NCBI GenBank assembly: GCA_963640685.1
Contig: CAVIAA010000020.1
Span: 1 to 38,925, forward strand
DNA: 38,925 nt
Direction: 5' to 3'
Source: SFEL01 sp963640685
GTDB lineage: Bacteria; Bacillota; Clostridia; Christensenellales; CAG-138
Part shown: positions 1-7,366 of the stretch, piece by piece
Numbering within the stretch: the stretch's first letter is position 1
How the letters are laid out: every line of letters begins with the position of its first letter
Program-made: the position numbers and the translations under genes
The notes under the pieces: model-generated
The model's database searches: none
What the model saw: the letters and a program-made list of their open reading frames with translations, nothing else
What the model was told of the DNA's origin: nothing

Positions 1-253
1 ATACGCTGCCCCATATCAGCCCAAACATCAGCCCGCCGGCGAGCGCCAGCACCGCGACCGGGAAAAAGAACGCCGGCAGCACCGCAAACAGCAGTATATA
101 CACAGCGGGCGCCGCGCTTCCGTATCGCTGCAGAACGCCGCGTATGTCCTCCGCCGTTATCCCGGAAAACACCAGCCAGTACAGCAGCATGAGCGCCGCG
201 CAGGCCGCCGCGAGCGTTGATACGGTGCGGACTGTGCTCTTGTTGTTTTTCAT
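1..253 (-). CDS. TVP38/TMEM64 (VTT-domain) family membrane protein, truncated by the window edge
   Basis: An open frame starts with ATG at 253 and runs off the left edge, giving about 84 residues. It begins with a basic N-terminus (MKNNKSTVR), then a hydrophobic segment, then a polar stretch with RGVLQRYGSAAP, then a long hydrophobic segment ending in LAGGLMFGLIWGS. The order and the P-x-x-x-L-x-L-A-G-G-x-x-F-G-x-x-W-G pattern are typical of the VTT domain of TVP38/TMEM64/DedA-like inner-membrane proteins, which are linked to lipid scrambling or envelope homeostasis. A GGGAGAG ribosome site lies upstream. The gene diverges from a rhodanese lipoprotein; VTT and rhodanese domains are fused in some bacteria, so a shared role is possible. 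Family assignment is fairly sure from the N-terminal third alone. Confidence 0.75.
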   Translation of the reverse strand, partial: MKNNKSTVRTVSTLAAACAALMLLYWLVFSGITAEDIRGVLQRYGSAAPAVYILLFAVLPAFFFPVAVLALAGGLMFGLIWGSV

Positions 254-278
254 AATTTTCACAGCTCTCCCTGTTTAA

Positions 279-287
279 ATTATAGCA
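279..287 (-). promoter_or_regulatory. Extended -10 promoter for the VTT-family gene
   Basis: On the minus strand the sequence reads TGC-TATAAT, a perfect -10 hexamer with an extended TGn. No good -35 hexamer sits 17 nt upstream. It lies 26 nt before the ATG at 253. Confidence 0.5.
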
Positions 288-328
288 AAAGCGGCGCATA
301 TGGGCTAATTTATAGTTTGGATAACAGC

Positions 329-357
329 TTAATCGTTATCTATATATTGAATATAAT
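329..357 (+). promoter_or_regulatory. Possible promoter of the rhodanese lipoprotein gene
   Basis: A perfect TATAAT lies at 352-357 in an AT-rich stretch; the -35 position 17 nt upstream (TTAATC, 329-334) is weak. A second candidate, TTGTGG (364) with TAAAAT (387), is equally possible. The 254-449 interval holds nothing else I can identify. Confidence 0.35.
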
Positions 358-449
358 ATTATATTGTGGGTATCCGCTTTTAGTGATAAAATTCACATGG
401 TTCGTTCAGGACGAGCTTATTATTTTTTGTAAATTCAGGAGGAACAATC

Positions 450-917
450 ATGAAGAAGTTTGTAGCGATCCTTATGACCGCACTGATGATGGTATGCATG
501 GTCGCCTGCGCCAAGGAAGCCGCGCCCGCCGAGTCCGCCGCAGAAGCGACTGTCGACGTTGCAATGCAGTATATCACTGCTGATGACCTTGCCGCGGTCA
601 TCGACAGCGCGGATTACACCATAATCGACGTCCGCAAGGCTGCCGACTATGAGACCTCCCACATCACCGGCTCCATCTCTGCCGATATGGACGCCGCCAA
701 GGAAGGCGACACCGCCGCGGGCGAGGCCACCATGAAGGCTGCGACCGAGGGCATCTCCAACAACATCGTGCTGGTATGCTATTCCGGCAAGAAGTACGCT
801 CAGGTAGCGACCAACGCCCTCTCCGCCATTGGCTACGATATGACCAAGGTATACACCCTGCAGGATGGCTTCAACAACTGGGTAGAGGTCAAGAGCGATC
901 TCGTTGAGAGCAACTGA
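450..917 (+). CDS. Rhodanese-like domain lipoprotein
   Basis: This 155-residue protein starts with a lipoprotein signal peptide; the lipobox MVAC puts the lipidated cysteine at residue 20. After an Ala/Glu-rich linker, residues 42-150 form a rhodanese domain: ITADDLAAVID, then YTIIDVRKAADYETSHITGS (the conserved IDVR...GHI-like strand and turn), then the active-site loop LVCYSGKKYA with the predicted catalytic Cys110, and the C-terminal VYTLQDGFNNW. Rhodanese domains carry sulfane sulfur on this cysteine; here it would act outside the membrane as a sulfur carrier or thiol-redox protein. The ribosome site AGGAGG sits 8 nt upstream. The gene is monocistronic, ending at a strong terminator. The partner substrate is unknown. 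Confidence 0.9.
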   Translation: MKKFVAILMTALMMVCMVACAKEAAPAESAAEATVDVAMQYITADDLAAVIDSADYTIIDVRKAADYETSHITGSISADMDAAKEGDTAAGEATMKAATEGISNNIVLVCYSGKKYAQVATNALSAIGYDMTKVYTLQDGFNNWVEVKSDLVESN

Positions 918-941
918 TACCGATAAACACACAAACAGACG

Positions 942-969
942 AACCCCCCGGCAGCCCTGCCGGGGGGTT
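942..969 (+). terminator. Rho-independent terminator after the rhodanese gene
   Basis: A perfect inverted repeat (AACCCCCCGGCAG / CTGCCGGGGGGTT, arms 942-954 and 957-969) lies 24 nt after the stop codon. The T-tract is short (TTGGTCGTT), but the stem is very stable. Confidence 0.8.
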
Positions 970-974
970 GGTCG

Positions 975-987
975 TTCAAGCGACAAA
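975..987. repeat. 13-bp direct repeat, left copy, flanking the methyltransferase gene
   Basis: TTCAAGCGACAAA occurs here and, identically and in the same orientation, at 3429-3441. The similarity continues loosely, with CGGCAG found a few bases further on in both copies. Together they bracket the single AT-richer gene between them, as a target-site or attachment-site duplication would. Confidence 0.6.
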
Positions 988-1018
988 TCAAAACGGCAGG
1001 CGCATTATACACTTGCCG
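988..1018 (-). terminator. Weak terminator-like hairpin after the methyltransferase gene
   Basis: On the minus strand a CGGCA/TGCCG stem (1014-1018 with 994-998) is followed by TTTTGATTTG. The stem is only 5 bp with a long loop, so this is tentative. Confidence 0.3.
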
Positions 1019-1025
1019 CTTTAAT

Positions 1026-3311
1026 TTATTTCAAAAATTCATATTCAAACAATACCGGGACAATTTCGGAGTTATAATAATCCTTTACGAGAGTTTTCAG
1101 CCCTGCAAGGGCTGTATGCAGCTCTACGTTATCCCAAATCGTGTTGCCCGTCGTTTCGTCAATGTGCCATGTATCCAATTCGGCAAAAATTTGATATACG
1201 CCATAAGTCAAAGCCGGATCATATTTTTCCGTTTTCTTTGCCCACGCAAGGACGGTTTCCCATTGCTTAAAAATAGACTTTTCCTTTTTCCCAAGGATAA
1301 GCGCCTTTATATCGCGTATGGCAATCGTTTCACCATTTGTTCCGTCAAGGCACAATTCATTACGATAGAACCGCCCGTCGCTGCCCGTAAACGTGCGCAT
1401 ATGGTTCTGCATTTCCGTGCAGGTGAAAAGCAGACATTTCAGCAGGAATTGCGTAAGTTTTCCGTTTGCAACATCCGCATTGAACCTGTCCGCACCGTCC
1501 GCTGACTTCATAATGCGGGCGCGTTCTGTCCATGCTCTGTTGTAGGTGATATAGCGCGATGCGCAGAACATGGGGAGCTTTTCAAGGTAGTTATCTTTGC
1601 GCAGGAAAAAGCCGTGAGCGTTATATAATGCGGCAGTTATCAGGCTTGCGTGAACGTCGGGATTATCAAAGCCTGATGTATCAATCGTCATATATCCTAA
1701 AATATTTTCATTTATCTTTGGCACAATGCGACCTTTGGACTTGCATTCCTTCCCATCGAAACCTAAAACCACAGTTCCGGATTTGTCACTATCCATCTGC
1801 CGTTTATCATAGTATTTATTGCTATACAGCGAATGTATCCGCCTTACTGCAATATTCCCACAGTCAATTAACCCTCCTGTGTTTTCGTTTATATCAAACG
1901 CCCTCAACATAAACTGTTCTATATTTGCTGGTATGTTAGCCCACAATGCCACCATAATGCAGGCGTCGATATTCGTGTGAAAGTGCCGCCGATTGAAAGC
2001 AAATCCATCCAGAAACTCTTTGTCGATCAAGTGTTGCGCTTTCCAATACTTAACCGGGGAATAGACAATATAGCTATCCGTGGGCTGGCGCAGGTAGTAT
2101 TTGAAGGCAGACCAAATAAAAGCATTGCCCAAATCATTGGTAGCCGTTCCTTTGACCTCTTTTTTCATTTCCGACACGACATAGCTGTTTTTCCATGTGG
2201 ACGATTTCTTGCCTACGCCATGGCGTTGGTGTTCAATGCTCGTTGTTTCGGCATAGGGCGGATTTTCAAACAAAATCACTGTGCATTGCGGGTTGTCAAT
2301 ATACCGCTTAATGACGGAATTTTCAATATATTCACGGCTTAAAGCGTCCGCGCCCGTTACAAGGCCGGCATTGAATGTTTCAGCCGTTTCAATGGGCGGG
2401 ATAATGTGCCGTACCTTGGCGCCGAGCAATTCCTGAAGCACCTTGTATTCGTAATATTCGACCGTGGAAACGATGCAGTGCGATAGTTCTTCGTCGGTCA
2501 ATCCTGCTTCAAGATTACCTGTTCCGGCGCACCTGTCCAAAATAATATAGTCATTTCCGGCAGGCACGCGGGCAATCGCGGCGCGCACTAATTCAAGCGA
2601 CTTTTCGGCGTAAAGATGATGAGTATAGAACGCACCGAGGTTCTTTTTCTGTAAGGTGTCGTTCAGCTTGTCCATCAAGTAATTGAACTTGACGTTTGTC
2701 TGCCCTCTATAAGGATAGATATATTGCGCAAAATGGACAGGCTTTCTTATTTCACCGATTGTTTTGTGTTTACCCGTGTCATCGCCTAAAAAATCCTCTT
2801 TGCGTGCCGTGGGAACAGCCTTGTAAAAAGACGTAGCCCAGCCGACAATGCAGTTTTCATCAATATGTATTCTGGTGAAATTATTTTCCTTGAGTAAGGC
2901 AACAATGCTTTCAACATCAAGTTGCTTTTCATAATGCAGTACCCTTTCGGCGTCCCCGCCGATAAAGCCGCTGTTGTCCTTAGACGCGCCGCCAAAATAC
3001 AGCTTTTCAATGTCCGCCAGATAGGGCGCGGAGCAGTACAGCCAAACACAGGCGGCGTTCAAATCAATAATCAAAATGTTAGCAGGAACGGGCTTGCCCT
3101 TGACGCGCAAAGCAGAGAGGTATTTTATGCACTGGAAAAGCACGGCGTTCAAATCGGTAACGTGCAGCTTAAACTCAAGCAAATTCCCGTTGATAACACC
3201 GTCATTATTATCCGACAATATATCTTCAATATCCAAGGCGGGATTGACACGGGGCAAAAAAGCCTTATAGAAATCAAACTGCCCATCTCTTTCCAAAATA
3301 TACCTATCCAT
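1026..3311 (-). CDS. N6-adenine DNA methyltransferase, probable type IIG-like restriction-modification enzyme
   Basis: This 761-residue protein carries adenine-methyltransferase motifs in order: LGAFYTHH (about 226-232, a motif X-like GxYYTP element), DRCAGTGNLE (259-268, the AdoMet-binding motif I) and ENPPY (349-353, catalytic motif IV). Residues 30-65 contain D37, an ExK triad (E46, K48) and Q60 followed by KY, resembling a PD-(D/E)XK nuclease core, so it could cut as well as methylate. The long C-terminal part would hold target recognition. I chose the ATG at 3311: it has AGAAAGGG upstream, whereas an ATG at 3344 would lie at the predicted transcription start. The gene is visibly AT-richer than its neighbours, stands alone and is bracketed by 13-bp direct repeats, suggesting transfer. 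The methyltransferase call is firm; the nuclease domain is an inference. Confidence 0.8.
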   Translation of the reverse strand: MDRYILERDGQFDFYKAFLPRVNPALDIEDILSDNNDGVINGNLLEFKLHVTDLNAVLFQCIKYLSALRVKGKPVPANILIIDLNAACVWLYCSAPYLADIEKLYFGGASKDNSGFIGGDAERVLHYEKQLDVESIVALLKENNFTRIHIDENCIVGWATSFYKAVPTARKEDFLGDDTGKHKTIGEIRKPVHFAQYIYPYRGQTNVKFNYLMDKLNDTLQKKNLGAFYTHHLYAEKSLELVRAAIARVPAGNDYIILDRCAGTGNLEAGLTDEELSHCIVSTVEYYEYKVLQELLGAKVRHIIPPIETAETFNAGLVTGADALSREYIENSVIKRYIDNPQCTVILFENPPYAETTSIEHQRHGVGKKSSTWKNSYVVSEMKKEVKGTATNDLGNAFIWSAFKYYLRQPTDSYIVYSPVKYWKAQHLIDKEFLDGFAFNRRHFHTNIDACIMVALWANIPANIEQFMLRAFDINENTGGLIDCGNIAVRRIHSLYSNKYYDKRQMDSDKSGTVVLGFDGKECKSKGRIVPKINENILGYMTIDTSGFDNPDVHASLITAALYNAHGFFLRKDNYLEKLPMFCASRYITYNRAWTERARIMKSADGADRFNADVANGKLTQFLLKCLLFTCTEMQNHMRTFTGSDGRFYRNELCLDGTNGETIAIRDIKALILGKKEKSIFKQWETVLAWAKKTEKYDPALTYGVYQIFAELDTWHIDETTGNTIWDNVELHTALAGLKTLVKDYYNSEIVPVLFEYEFLK

Positions 3312-3351
3312 ATTCACAGCCCTTTCTTTTGGGTACAATAACATGAATTAC

Positions 3352-3380
3352 AGTATAGCATAGTGGTGTCGCTGGCTCAA
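3352..3380 (-). promoter_or_regulatory. Sigma-70-type promoter of the methyltransferase gene
   Basis: Minus strand TTGAGC (3375-3380), a 17-nt spacer, then TATACT (3352-3357). Transcription would start near 3345, giving a leader of about 33 nt before the ATG at 3311. Confidence 0.65.
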
Positions 3381-3428
3381 TGGACATCTCTGAATTTACT
3401 GAACTATATTTTAGTGTCGGTTCACAGA

Positions 3429-3441
3429 TTCAAGCGACAAA
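3429..3441. repeat. 13-bp direct repeat, right copy, flanking the methyltransferase gene
   Basis: This is the second identical copy of TTCAAGCGACAAA (first at 975-987). It lies upstream of the methyltransferase promoter and just before the terminator of the next operon. Confidence 0.6.
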
Positions 3442-3452
3442 CATGCGGCAGC

Positions 3453-3481
3453 AAAAGCCTCGGACATAGTCCGGGGCTTTT
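3453..3481 (-). terminator. Bidirectional terminator at the end of the 3545-9244 operon
   Basis: Arms AAAAGCCTCGGAC (3453-3465) and GTCCGGGGCTTTT (3469-3481) pair over 13 bp with one G-T pair and a 3-nt loop. There is a T-run on the plus strand and TTTT on the minus strand. It lies 63 nt beyond the last gene of the minus-strand operon. Confidence 0.75.
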
Positions 3482-3544
3482 TCATATATTGGCTGTGTTC
3501 AGCGTCTCCGCAGCGCATTATGCATTTGGGGATGTTATCCCCCG

Positions 3545-4006
3545 TCAGTGTGAAAGCTCCACATACACCGGCTCCTCAGAGTCGCTGCCGATACAGCCGG
3601 TCAATGCGCCGGGAGAATAATCAAAATAGTCAAATTCCCCGAAGCCGTCCTCATCGGCGAATATGCGGTATATGCCGTCCGCCATGACGTAATATCTTTT
3701 GCTGCAAATCAGCTCGCCGTCCTTGTAGAGGCTTAGCTCGGCTGCCTCGGTATCGATGTTCACGGCGTACCCCTCGTGTTCCCCGCCGCCTTGCCAGGGC
3801 TGTGCAAGGTCGGCCTTCTCGTCAAAGCTCGAGCCGTCCTCCCAAAAACTCGGAGCGTCAAGCAGTGTTATATCCTCCTCCGCCGCCTGATAATTCACCA
3901 TGCCGTCCCTGTCCATTATCTGGTCTGTAACGAAGTGCTTAAAGGCCAGCACACCGCCCGCAATGGCCAGCAGCACTATCGGGAGTATTACCATCGCCTT
4001 TTTCAT
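3545..4006 (-). CDS. Small membrane-anchored protein of unknown function
   Basis: I do not recognise this 153-residue protein. It begins MKKAMVILPIVLLAIAGGVL, an uncleaved signal anchor or signal peptide without a lipobox cysteine, so most of the protein would lie outside the cell. The rest is acidic, with EEDITLLDAP, and an aromatic/Asp-rich end (FGEFDYFDYSPGALTGCIG). Its start follows the upstream zinc-ribbon gene by only 7 nt and has no clear Shine-Dalgarno sequence, so translation is probably coupled. It is the last gene of the operon before a terminator. Confidence 0.7.
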   Translation of the reverse strand: MKKAMVILPIVLLAIAGGVLAFKHFVTDQIMDRDGMVNYQAAEEDITLLDAPSFWEDGSSFDEKADLAQPWQGGGEHEGYAVNIDTEAAELSLYKDGELICSKRYYVMADGIYRIFADEDGFGEFDYFDYSPGALTGCIGSDSEEPVYVELSH

Positions 4007-4013
4007 GGCGCGG

Positions 4014-4769
4014 CTATTTTACCGGGCTGCCGCAGTATTCGCAGCAGCCGGAGGCGTCCGGCGTGGTTGCGGCGCCGCATGCGGGGCAGATGACCGCCTG
4101 CTTGGGGGCCTTTGCCGCGGCGATGCTCTCGCGCACCGTTTCGCGAACGTGGGTCAGCGCATCAACTATCTCCTGCCCCAGCTTTTCGTAGGAAAGGTAC
4201 TCGACGTTTGTGCGCGGGTCGGCCTTTTTACCGAGCATGCCCTGATTTTCGACCTCTACCGAGCTGTCGTTGAGCCGGAAGCGCATCTCGCTGAAGTACG
4301 GGTGATTCACGCTGATTATTACGTCAAAATCGTAGCTGTATTCATAGCGGGGCGGGTTATAGCTGACCTCCTTGCCCTCGCTGTCCTTCCGCTTTATCTC
4401 GCTACGGCATTCGTCAACGTCTATGCGGCAGCCCGTCACCTGTGAATAATCCAGCACGTCGGGGTTGGCGTCCTGAATATTGCGGGCGCAGGTCACCATG
4501 AACCTGTGCGCATCCTCGTCCAGCAGTATCCTCGTGCTGCTGCCGAGCGTTCGGGTGATGTGGAAGCCGGCCACAGCCTCCTTGTTGCGCTCGCGGTATT
4601 CGAGCTGCGCCTTTATCTCGGCAACGGTGCTGTTGCGCCTGTCTGAAAACCACGGCGACAGCTTCTTTGCGCAATCCTTGCAGAGGTTGCCGTCCTCCAG
4701 CTTGCGGTTGCCCAGCAGGCCAATCTTTTCCCCGCATATATCGCAGTATTTCTTGTCAAACAGTCCCAT
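4014..4769 (-). CDS. DUF4428-like zinc-binding protein with C-terminal zinc ribbon
   Basis: The 251-residue protein opens with CDICGEKIGLLGNRKLEDGN followed by LCKDCAKKLSPWF, two CxxC pairs in the layout of DUF4428 domains. The middle (about 60-200) is a soluble alpha/beta region with no motif I know, containing YSYDFDVIISVNHPYF. The C-terminus is a second zinc ribbon (CPACGAATTPDASGCCEYCG, about 229-248). No signal peptide or membrane segment is present, so it is cytoplasmic. AAAGGAGC precedes the ATG. It sits in an operon of envelope proteins, suggesting an intracellular adaptor or sensor for them; that role is inference. Confidence 0.75.
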   Translation of the reverse strand: MGLFDKKYCDICGEKIGLLGNRKLEDGNLCKDCAKKLSPWFSDRRNSTVAEIKAQLEYRERNKEAVAGFHITRTLGSSTRILLDEDAHRFMVTCARNIQDANPDVLDYSQVTGCRIDVDECRSEIKRKDSEGKEVSYNPPRYEYSYDFDVIISVNHPYFSEMRFRLNDSSVEVENQGMLGKKADPRTNVEYLSYEKLGQEIVDALTHVRETVRESIAAAKAPKQAVICPACGAATTPDASGCCEYCGSPVK

Positions 4770-4802
4770 ATAATAGCTCCTTTCTAATGTATCCGCGCCC
4801 GC

Positions 4803-4827
4803 CCGCGATGAGGGGTGCTCATCACGG
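4803..4827 (-). other. Intergenic mRNA hairpin inside the operon
   Basis: CCGCGATGAG (4803-4812) pairs with CTCATCACGG (4818-4827) with one mismatch and a 5-nt loop, in the 75-nt gap between the DUF4428-like gene and the preceding lipoprotein gene. There is no T-tract, so it more likely sets mRNA stability or partial read-through than full termination. Confidence 0.45.
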
Positions 4828-4844
4828 CGGGGCGTTAATTTGTG

Positions 4845-5417
4845 TTACGGCACGTATAACTGCTCAAGCCCCGTGACCGTTCCCGATAGGGTGGTGACGT
4901 TCGCCAGCAGGGAATTGCCGTCCTCCTCCATCATGCGCATATAGGCGAGGAACTTTTCCGCCGTCAGGAATATATGCTCCCTCCATGGCTCGTCGCTCTC
5001 ACAGTCCAGCAGCGCAAACACCGCGTCGGAATCCTTTGGCACCGCGACGGTGTGGAAAACCTCCTCTTTCGGGCGTAACACGATGCCCTCGCTTTCGAAA
5101 AAGTCATCATAGGTGAGGCCGTAAAGCTCCATTTTCTCCTCGATGTCCTCGTCGGACAGGCTGAACACGGGGCGCAGCTTGAGCTCAAAGGCGTCATCGT
5201 CCTCCCCGTAAAGGCTCACGAGGTACAGCGCCCTCTCCTCGGTATGATCCTCCGGCTCCGGCTCTGCTGTTGGCTTTGGCTCCGCCGCGGCGGGCTTGCC
5301 GGTGGGGCGCAGGGTGGGTACGCTTATGCTGCCTGTCGGCGCATCCGCAAGGTCGCTGTCCCTCGCGCAGCCGCAAAGAAGCAGCGCGCACAGCGCGAGC
5401 AGCGCCGCCCGCCTCAT
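4845..5417 (-). CDS. Lipoprotein of unknown function
   Basis: I place the start at 5417, where ATG overlaps the upstream gene's TGA (ATGA) and GGGGAGGA lies upstream; the frame is open further but without a start signal. The 190-residue product begins MRRAALLALCALLLCGCARD, a lipoprotein signal with lipidated Cys17, followed by a Pro/Ala/Glu-rich linker (about 30-60) and an acidic domain rich in Asp/Glu with no motif I recognise. It is translationally coupled to the DUF6935-like gene, so the two products may work together at the membrane. Confidence 0.75.
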   Translation of the reverse strand: MRRAALLALCALLLCGCARDSDLADAPTGSISVPTLRPTGKPAAAEPKPTAEPEPEDHTEERALYLVSLYGEDDDAFELKLRPVFSLSDEDIEEKMELYGLTYDDFFESEGIVLRPKEEVFHTVAVPKDSDAVFALLDCESDEPWREHIFLTAEKFLAYMRMMEEDGNSLLANVTTLSGTVTGLEQLYVP

Positions 5418-5896
5418 GCCCAGGGATCCTCCCCGGCGGGCAGGCGTATACCCGTGAGTATGCTGGAATATTCCCAAAGGAACCATTCCTGCCCCTTTTG
5501 GCGCAGCTTTATCGGCCTATTGGAATCCGCACCCGCCGTTTTAAGGAACAGGCGCATATATCCTTTCTCAACGTCCTGCGGGCGCGGGTCATCGTATACC
5601 TCAAGCGTCAGCGGCTCTGTCGGGGTATAGCCGTTTTCCGGCGCCGCGCCGTTAAAGTAGGCGAGCGGAAGATATTTTTTATCCCTCAGCCTGTCCCGTA
5701 TGAACTGGGAATCAATGCCGGTCATGGGTCTCGGCCCGCGGAGCAGGTTTATCGCCTTTTCGCCCTCCGCCCTGTCCTCTGTATACAGTCTCAGCGCCAG
5801 CAAAAACATCGCGCAGGTGTTTTCCGGCCTTGAAAGGTCGCAAAGGGCAGAAAGCCCGTCTGCCGTTTTCGGCAGCTCCTTTACGGTAATCTTCAC
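5414..5896 (-). CDS. DUF6935-like soluble protein
   Basis: This is a 160-residue protein with a GTG start at 5896, supported by GGAGG at the right spacing. It has no signal peptide. The N-terminal half is helical (LCDLSRPENTCAMFLLALRL, then EGEKAINLLRGPRPM), followed by IRDRLRDKKYLPLAYFNGA, then a beta-rich end with LKTAGADSNRPIKLRQKG and EWFLWEYSSILTGIRLP. The pattern matches what I recall of the DUF6935 family of clostridial proteins, whose function is unknown; the match is from memory. It sits between an AIM24-family gene and a lipoprotein gene that it overlaps by 4 nt. Confidence 0.7.
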   Translation of the reverse strand: MKITVKELPKTADGLSALCDLSRPENTCAMFLLALRLYTEDRAEGEKAINLLRGPRPMTGIDSQFIRDRLRDKKYLPLAYFNGAAPENGYTPTEPLTLEVYDDPRPQDVEKGYMRLFLKTAGADSNRPIKLRQKGQEWFLWEYSSILTGIRLPAGEDPWA

Positions 5897-5909
5897 AGGC
5901 TTCGCCTCC

Positions 5910-6587
5910 TTATTTCTTGGTCGGCAGGTACGGTATGAGCTGCCGCGCCAGCCTGCCGATGGTCATGGTCTGGAGATGCACCTTACCCGGGCCGGTTATC
6001 ACGGTATCGAACAGGCCCTCGCCGCCGAAGAGCACGTTCTTTACCCCCTTTACCATCTGAACGTCCATCGTGCAGCTCTCGTCCATTACGGCAAGCACGC
6101 CGGTATCGCAGGTGAGCTGCTCGCCCGCGGCAAGGTCATATTCCTGGCAGAAGCCGTCCACCTCAAGGAACACCAGCCCGGGGCCGGTCACCCTCTGCAT
6201 GATGAACCCCTCGCCGCCTACAAACCCCGCGCCCAGCTTTTTCTGAAGGTGCAGCGAAAGCTCAACGCCGTAGGTCGCGCAGAGGAAGGCGTGCTTCTGG
6301 CAGATTATGCTCTGCCCCGCGCCCAGCTCGCGGGCAACGATCCTCCCCGGGAAGGAGGAGGAGAAGGCGATCTCCGCCGGAGCCTGCGCCGTATAGAGGT
6401 TCATGAACAGGCTCTCGCCCATGAGCATGCGGCCAAGCGCCTTGCCCGCGCCGCCCAGCGAGGTTATCTCGGAGGCGACGCTGCCCCTCGACCAGGTTCT
6501 CCCTCCGGCCTCGCTTATCATGGTTTCGCCGGGGTTGAGGTTGACTATCACGGCGGGCAGGCTCCCGCCCTCAATCCTGTACTGCAT
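5910..6587 (-). CDS. AIM24 / TIGR00266 family protein
   Basis: The 225-residue protein is built of repeated beta-strands with Gly-rich turns and runs the whole length of the AIM24 (formerly DUF124) family: MISEAGGRTWSRGSV, GGAGKALGRMLMGESLFMN, then FSSSFPGRIVARELGAGQ, FVGGEGFIMQRVTGPGLVFLE, and NVLFGGEGLFDTVITGPGKV near the end. The GGEG(x)FxxxxxGPG elements are diagnostic. AIM24 proteins form trimeric beta-prisms; in mitochondria the homologue supports the inner-membrane MICOS complex, while the bacterial role is unclear. It lacks a signal peptide. AAGGAGGG precedes the ATG and it is co-transcribed with envelope lipoproteins. Confidence 0.92.
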   Translation of the reverse strand: MQYRIEGGSLPAVIVNLNPGETMISEAGGRTWSRGSVASEITSLGGAGKALGRMLMGESLFMNLYTAQAPAEIAFSSSFPGRIVARELGAGQSIICQKHAFLCATYGVELSLHLQKKLGAGFVGGEGFIMQRVTGPGLVFLEVDGFCQEYDLAAGEQLTCDTGVLAVMDESCTMDVQMVKGVKNVLFGGEGLFDTVITGPGKVHLQTMTIGRLARQLIPYLPTKK

Positions 6588-6613
6588 ATTTTCCCTCCTT
6601 TTTGTGCTGTGGT

Positions 6614-7345
6614 TTACTGCGCGTCTGCGTCGCTAAGGTCGATTTGAAGTATTTTCGCCCTTTCCTCAAGGGTCATGCCCTTATAGTACCTTACGCCGTC
6701 CTTATCAAGGTATGGGTAGTCGTTGTCGTAATCCCACTTTGCATCAAGCCTTCTCAGGCAGCACAGCAGCTTCAGCACGTTGCCGCTGCCGTCGTCCGTC
6801 TCACATAATACATACAGGCTGTCGTAGTCGGCATCGTACTCTATGAGGCTGCCCTCTGCCATGGGCTGCTTCATAAAGCTGCCCGTGATATCAAAATAGT
6901 GATAATCGCTGTCCTGATATTCCTCTGCGGAGGTTATCTTGAAGTTATAGTCGTTCCGGCCATCGAGATACATGGCGACAAAGGGCTTCAGCCTGCCCGC
7001 AGCCTCGTCGTAGCTTATCCTTGCGATAACCTCGGCCTGCAGGCCGTTGTTGCTCTCATAGCTGCCGGTGCAGTCATAGCATTCCGCCATGCCGTGCCAG
7101 TCGCCAAGGTAGCCCTGCACAAATTCCATATCCAGCTCCTGCGCCGCGCCCTGCCTGATGCGCTCATCCAGCGCGGCAAGGCCGCCCTTGCTGGGGTACT
7201 GCACGGCAGCCCTCGTGCTTTGCTCCGCCGCGGCAGGGGCTGCCGCCCCCTGCTTATCGCTCTTGTCGCTGCCGCCGCAGCCTGCGGCGGAGATGGCAAC
7301 GGCAGCCGCCAGCAAAAGCGCCGTAAACGTTTTTATTGCTTTCAT
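6614..7345 (-). CDS. Lipoprotein of unknown function
   Basis: This 243-residue protein starts MKAIKTFTALLLAAAVAISA, followed by AGCGG; the lipobox gives lipidated Cys23. A Ser/Asp/Ala linker leads to a folded domain from about residue 60 with YLGDWHGMAECYDCTGSYE, a short beta-sandwich-looking region, and a run DYDSLYVLCETDDGSGNVLK. The LGDWHGxxxxYxxxG pattern resembles the GxWxGxxxxxxxxG repeats in the neighbouring large zinc-ribbon protein (WNGAWYGTFHVVDAQG), so the two extracellular domains may be related. GGGAGGGGGC precedes the ATG. It follows that gene by 21 nt. Confidence 0.75.
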   Translation of the reverse strand: MKAIKTFTALLLAAAVAISAAGCGGSDKSDKQGAAAPAAAEQSTRAAVQYPSKGGLAALDERIRQGAAQELDMEFVQGYLGDWHGMAECYDCTGSYESNNGLQAEVIARISYDEAAGRLKPFVAMYLDGRNDYNFKITSAEEYQDSDYHYFDITGSFMKQPMAEGSLIEYDADYDSLYVLCETDDGSGNVLKLLCCLRRLDAKWDYDNDYPYLDKDGVRYYKGMTLEERAKILQIDLSDADAQ

Positions 7346-7366
7346 GGTGCCCCCTCCCTCGCTCCG

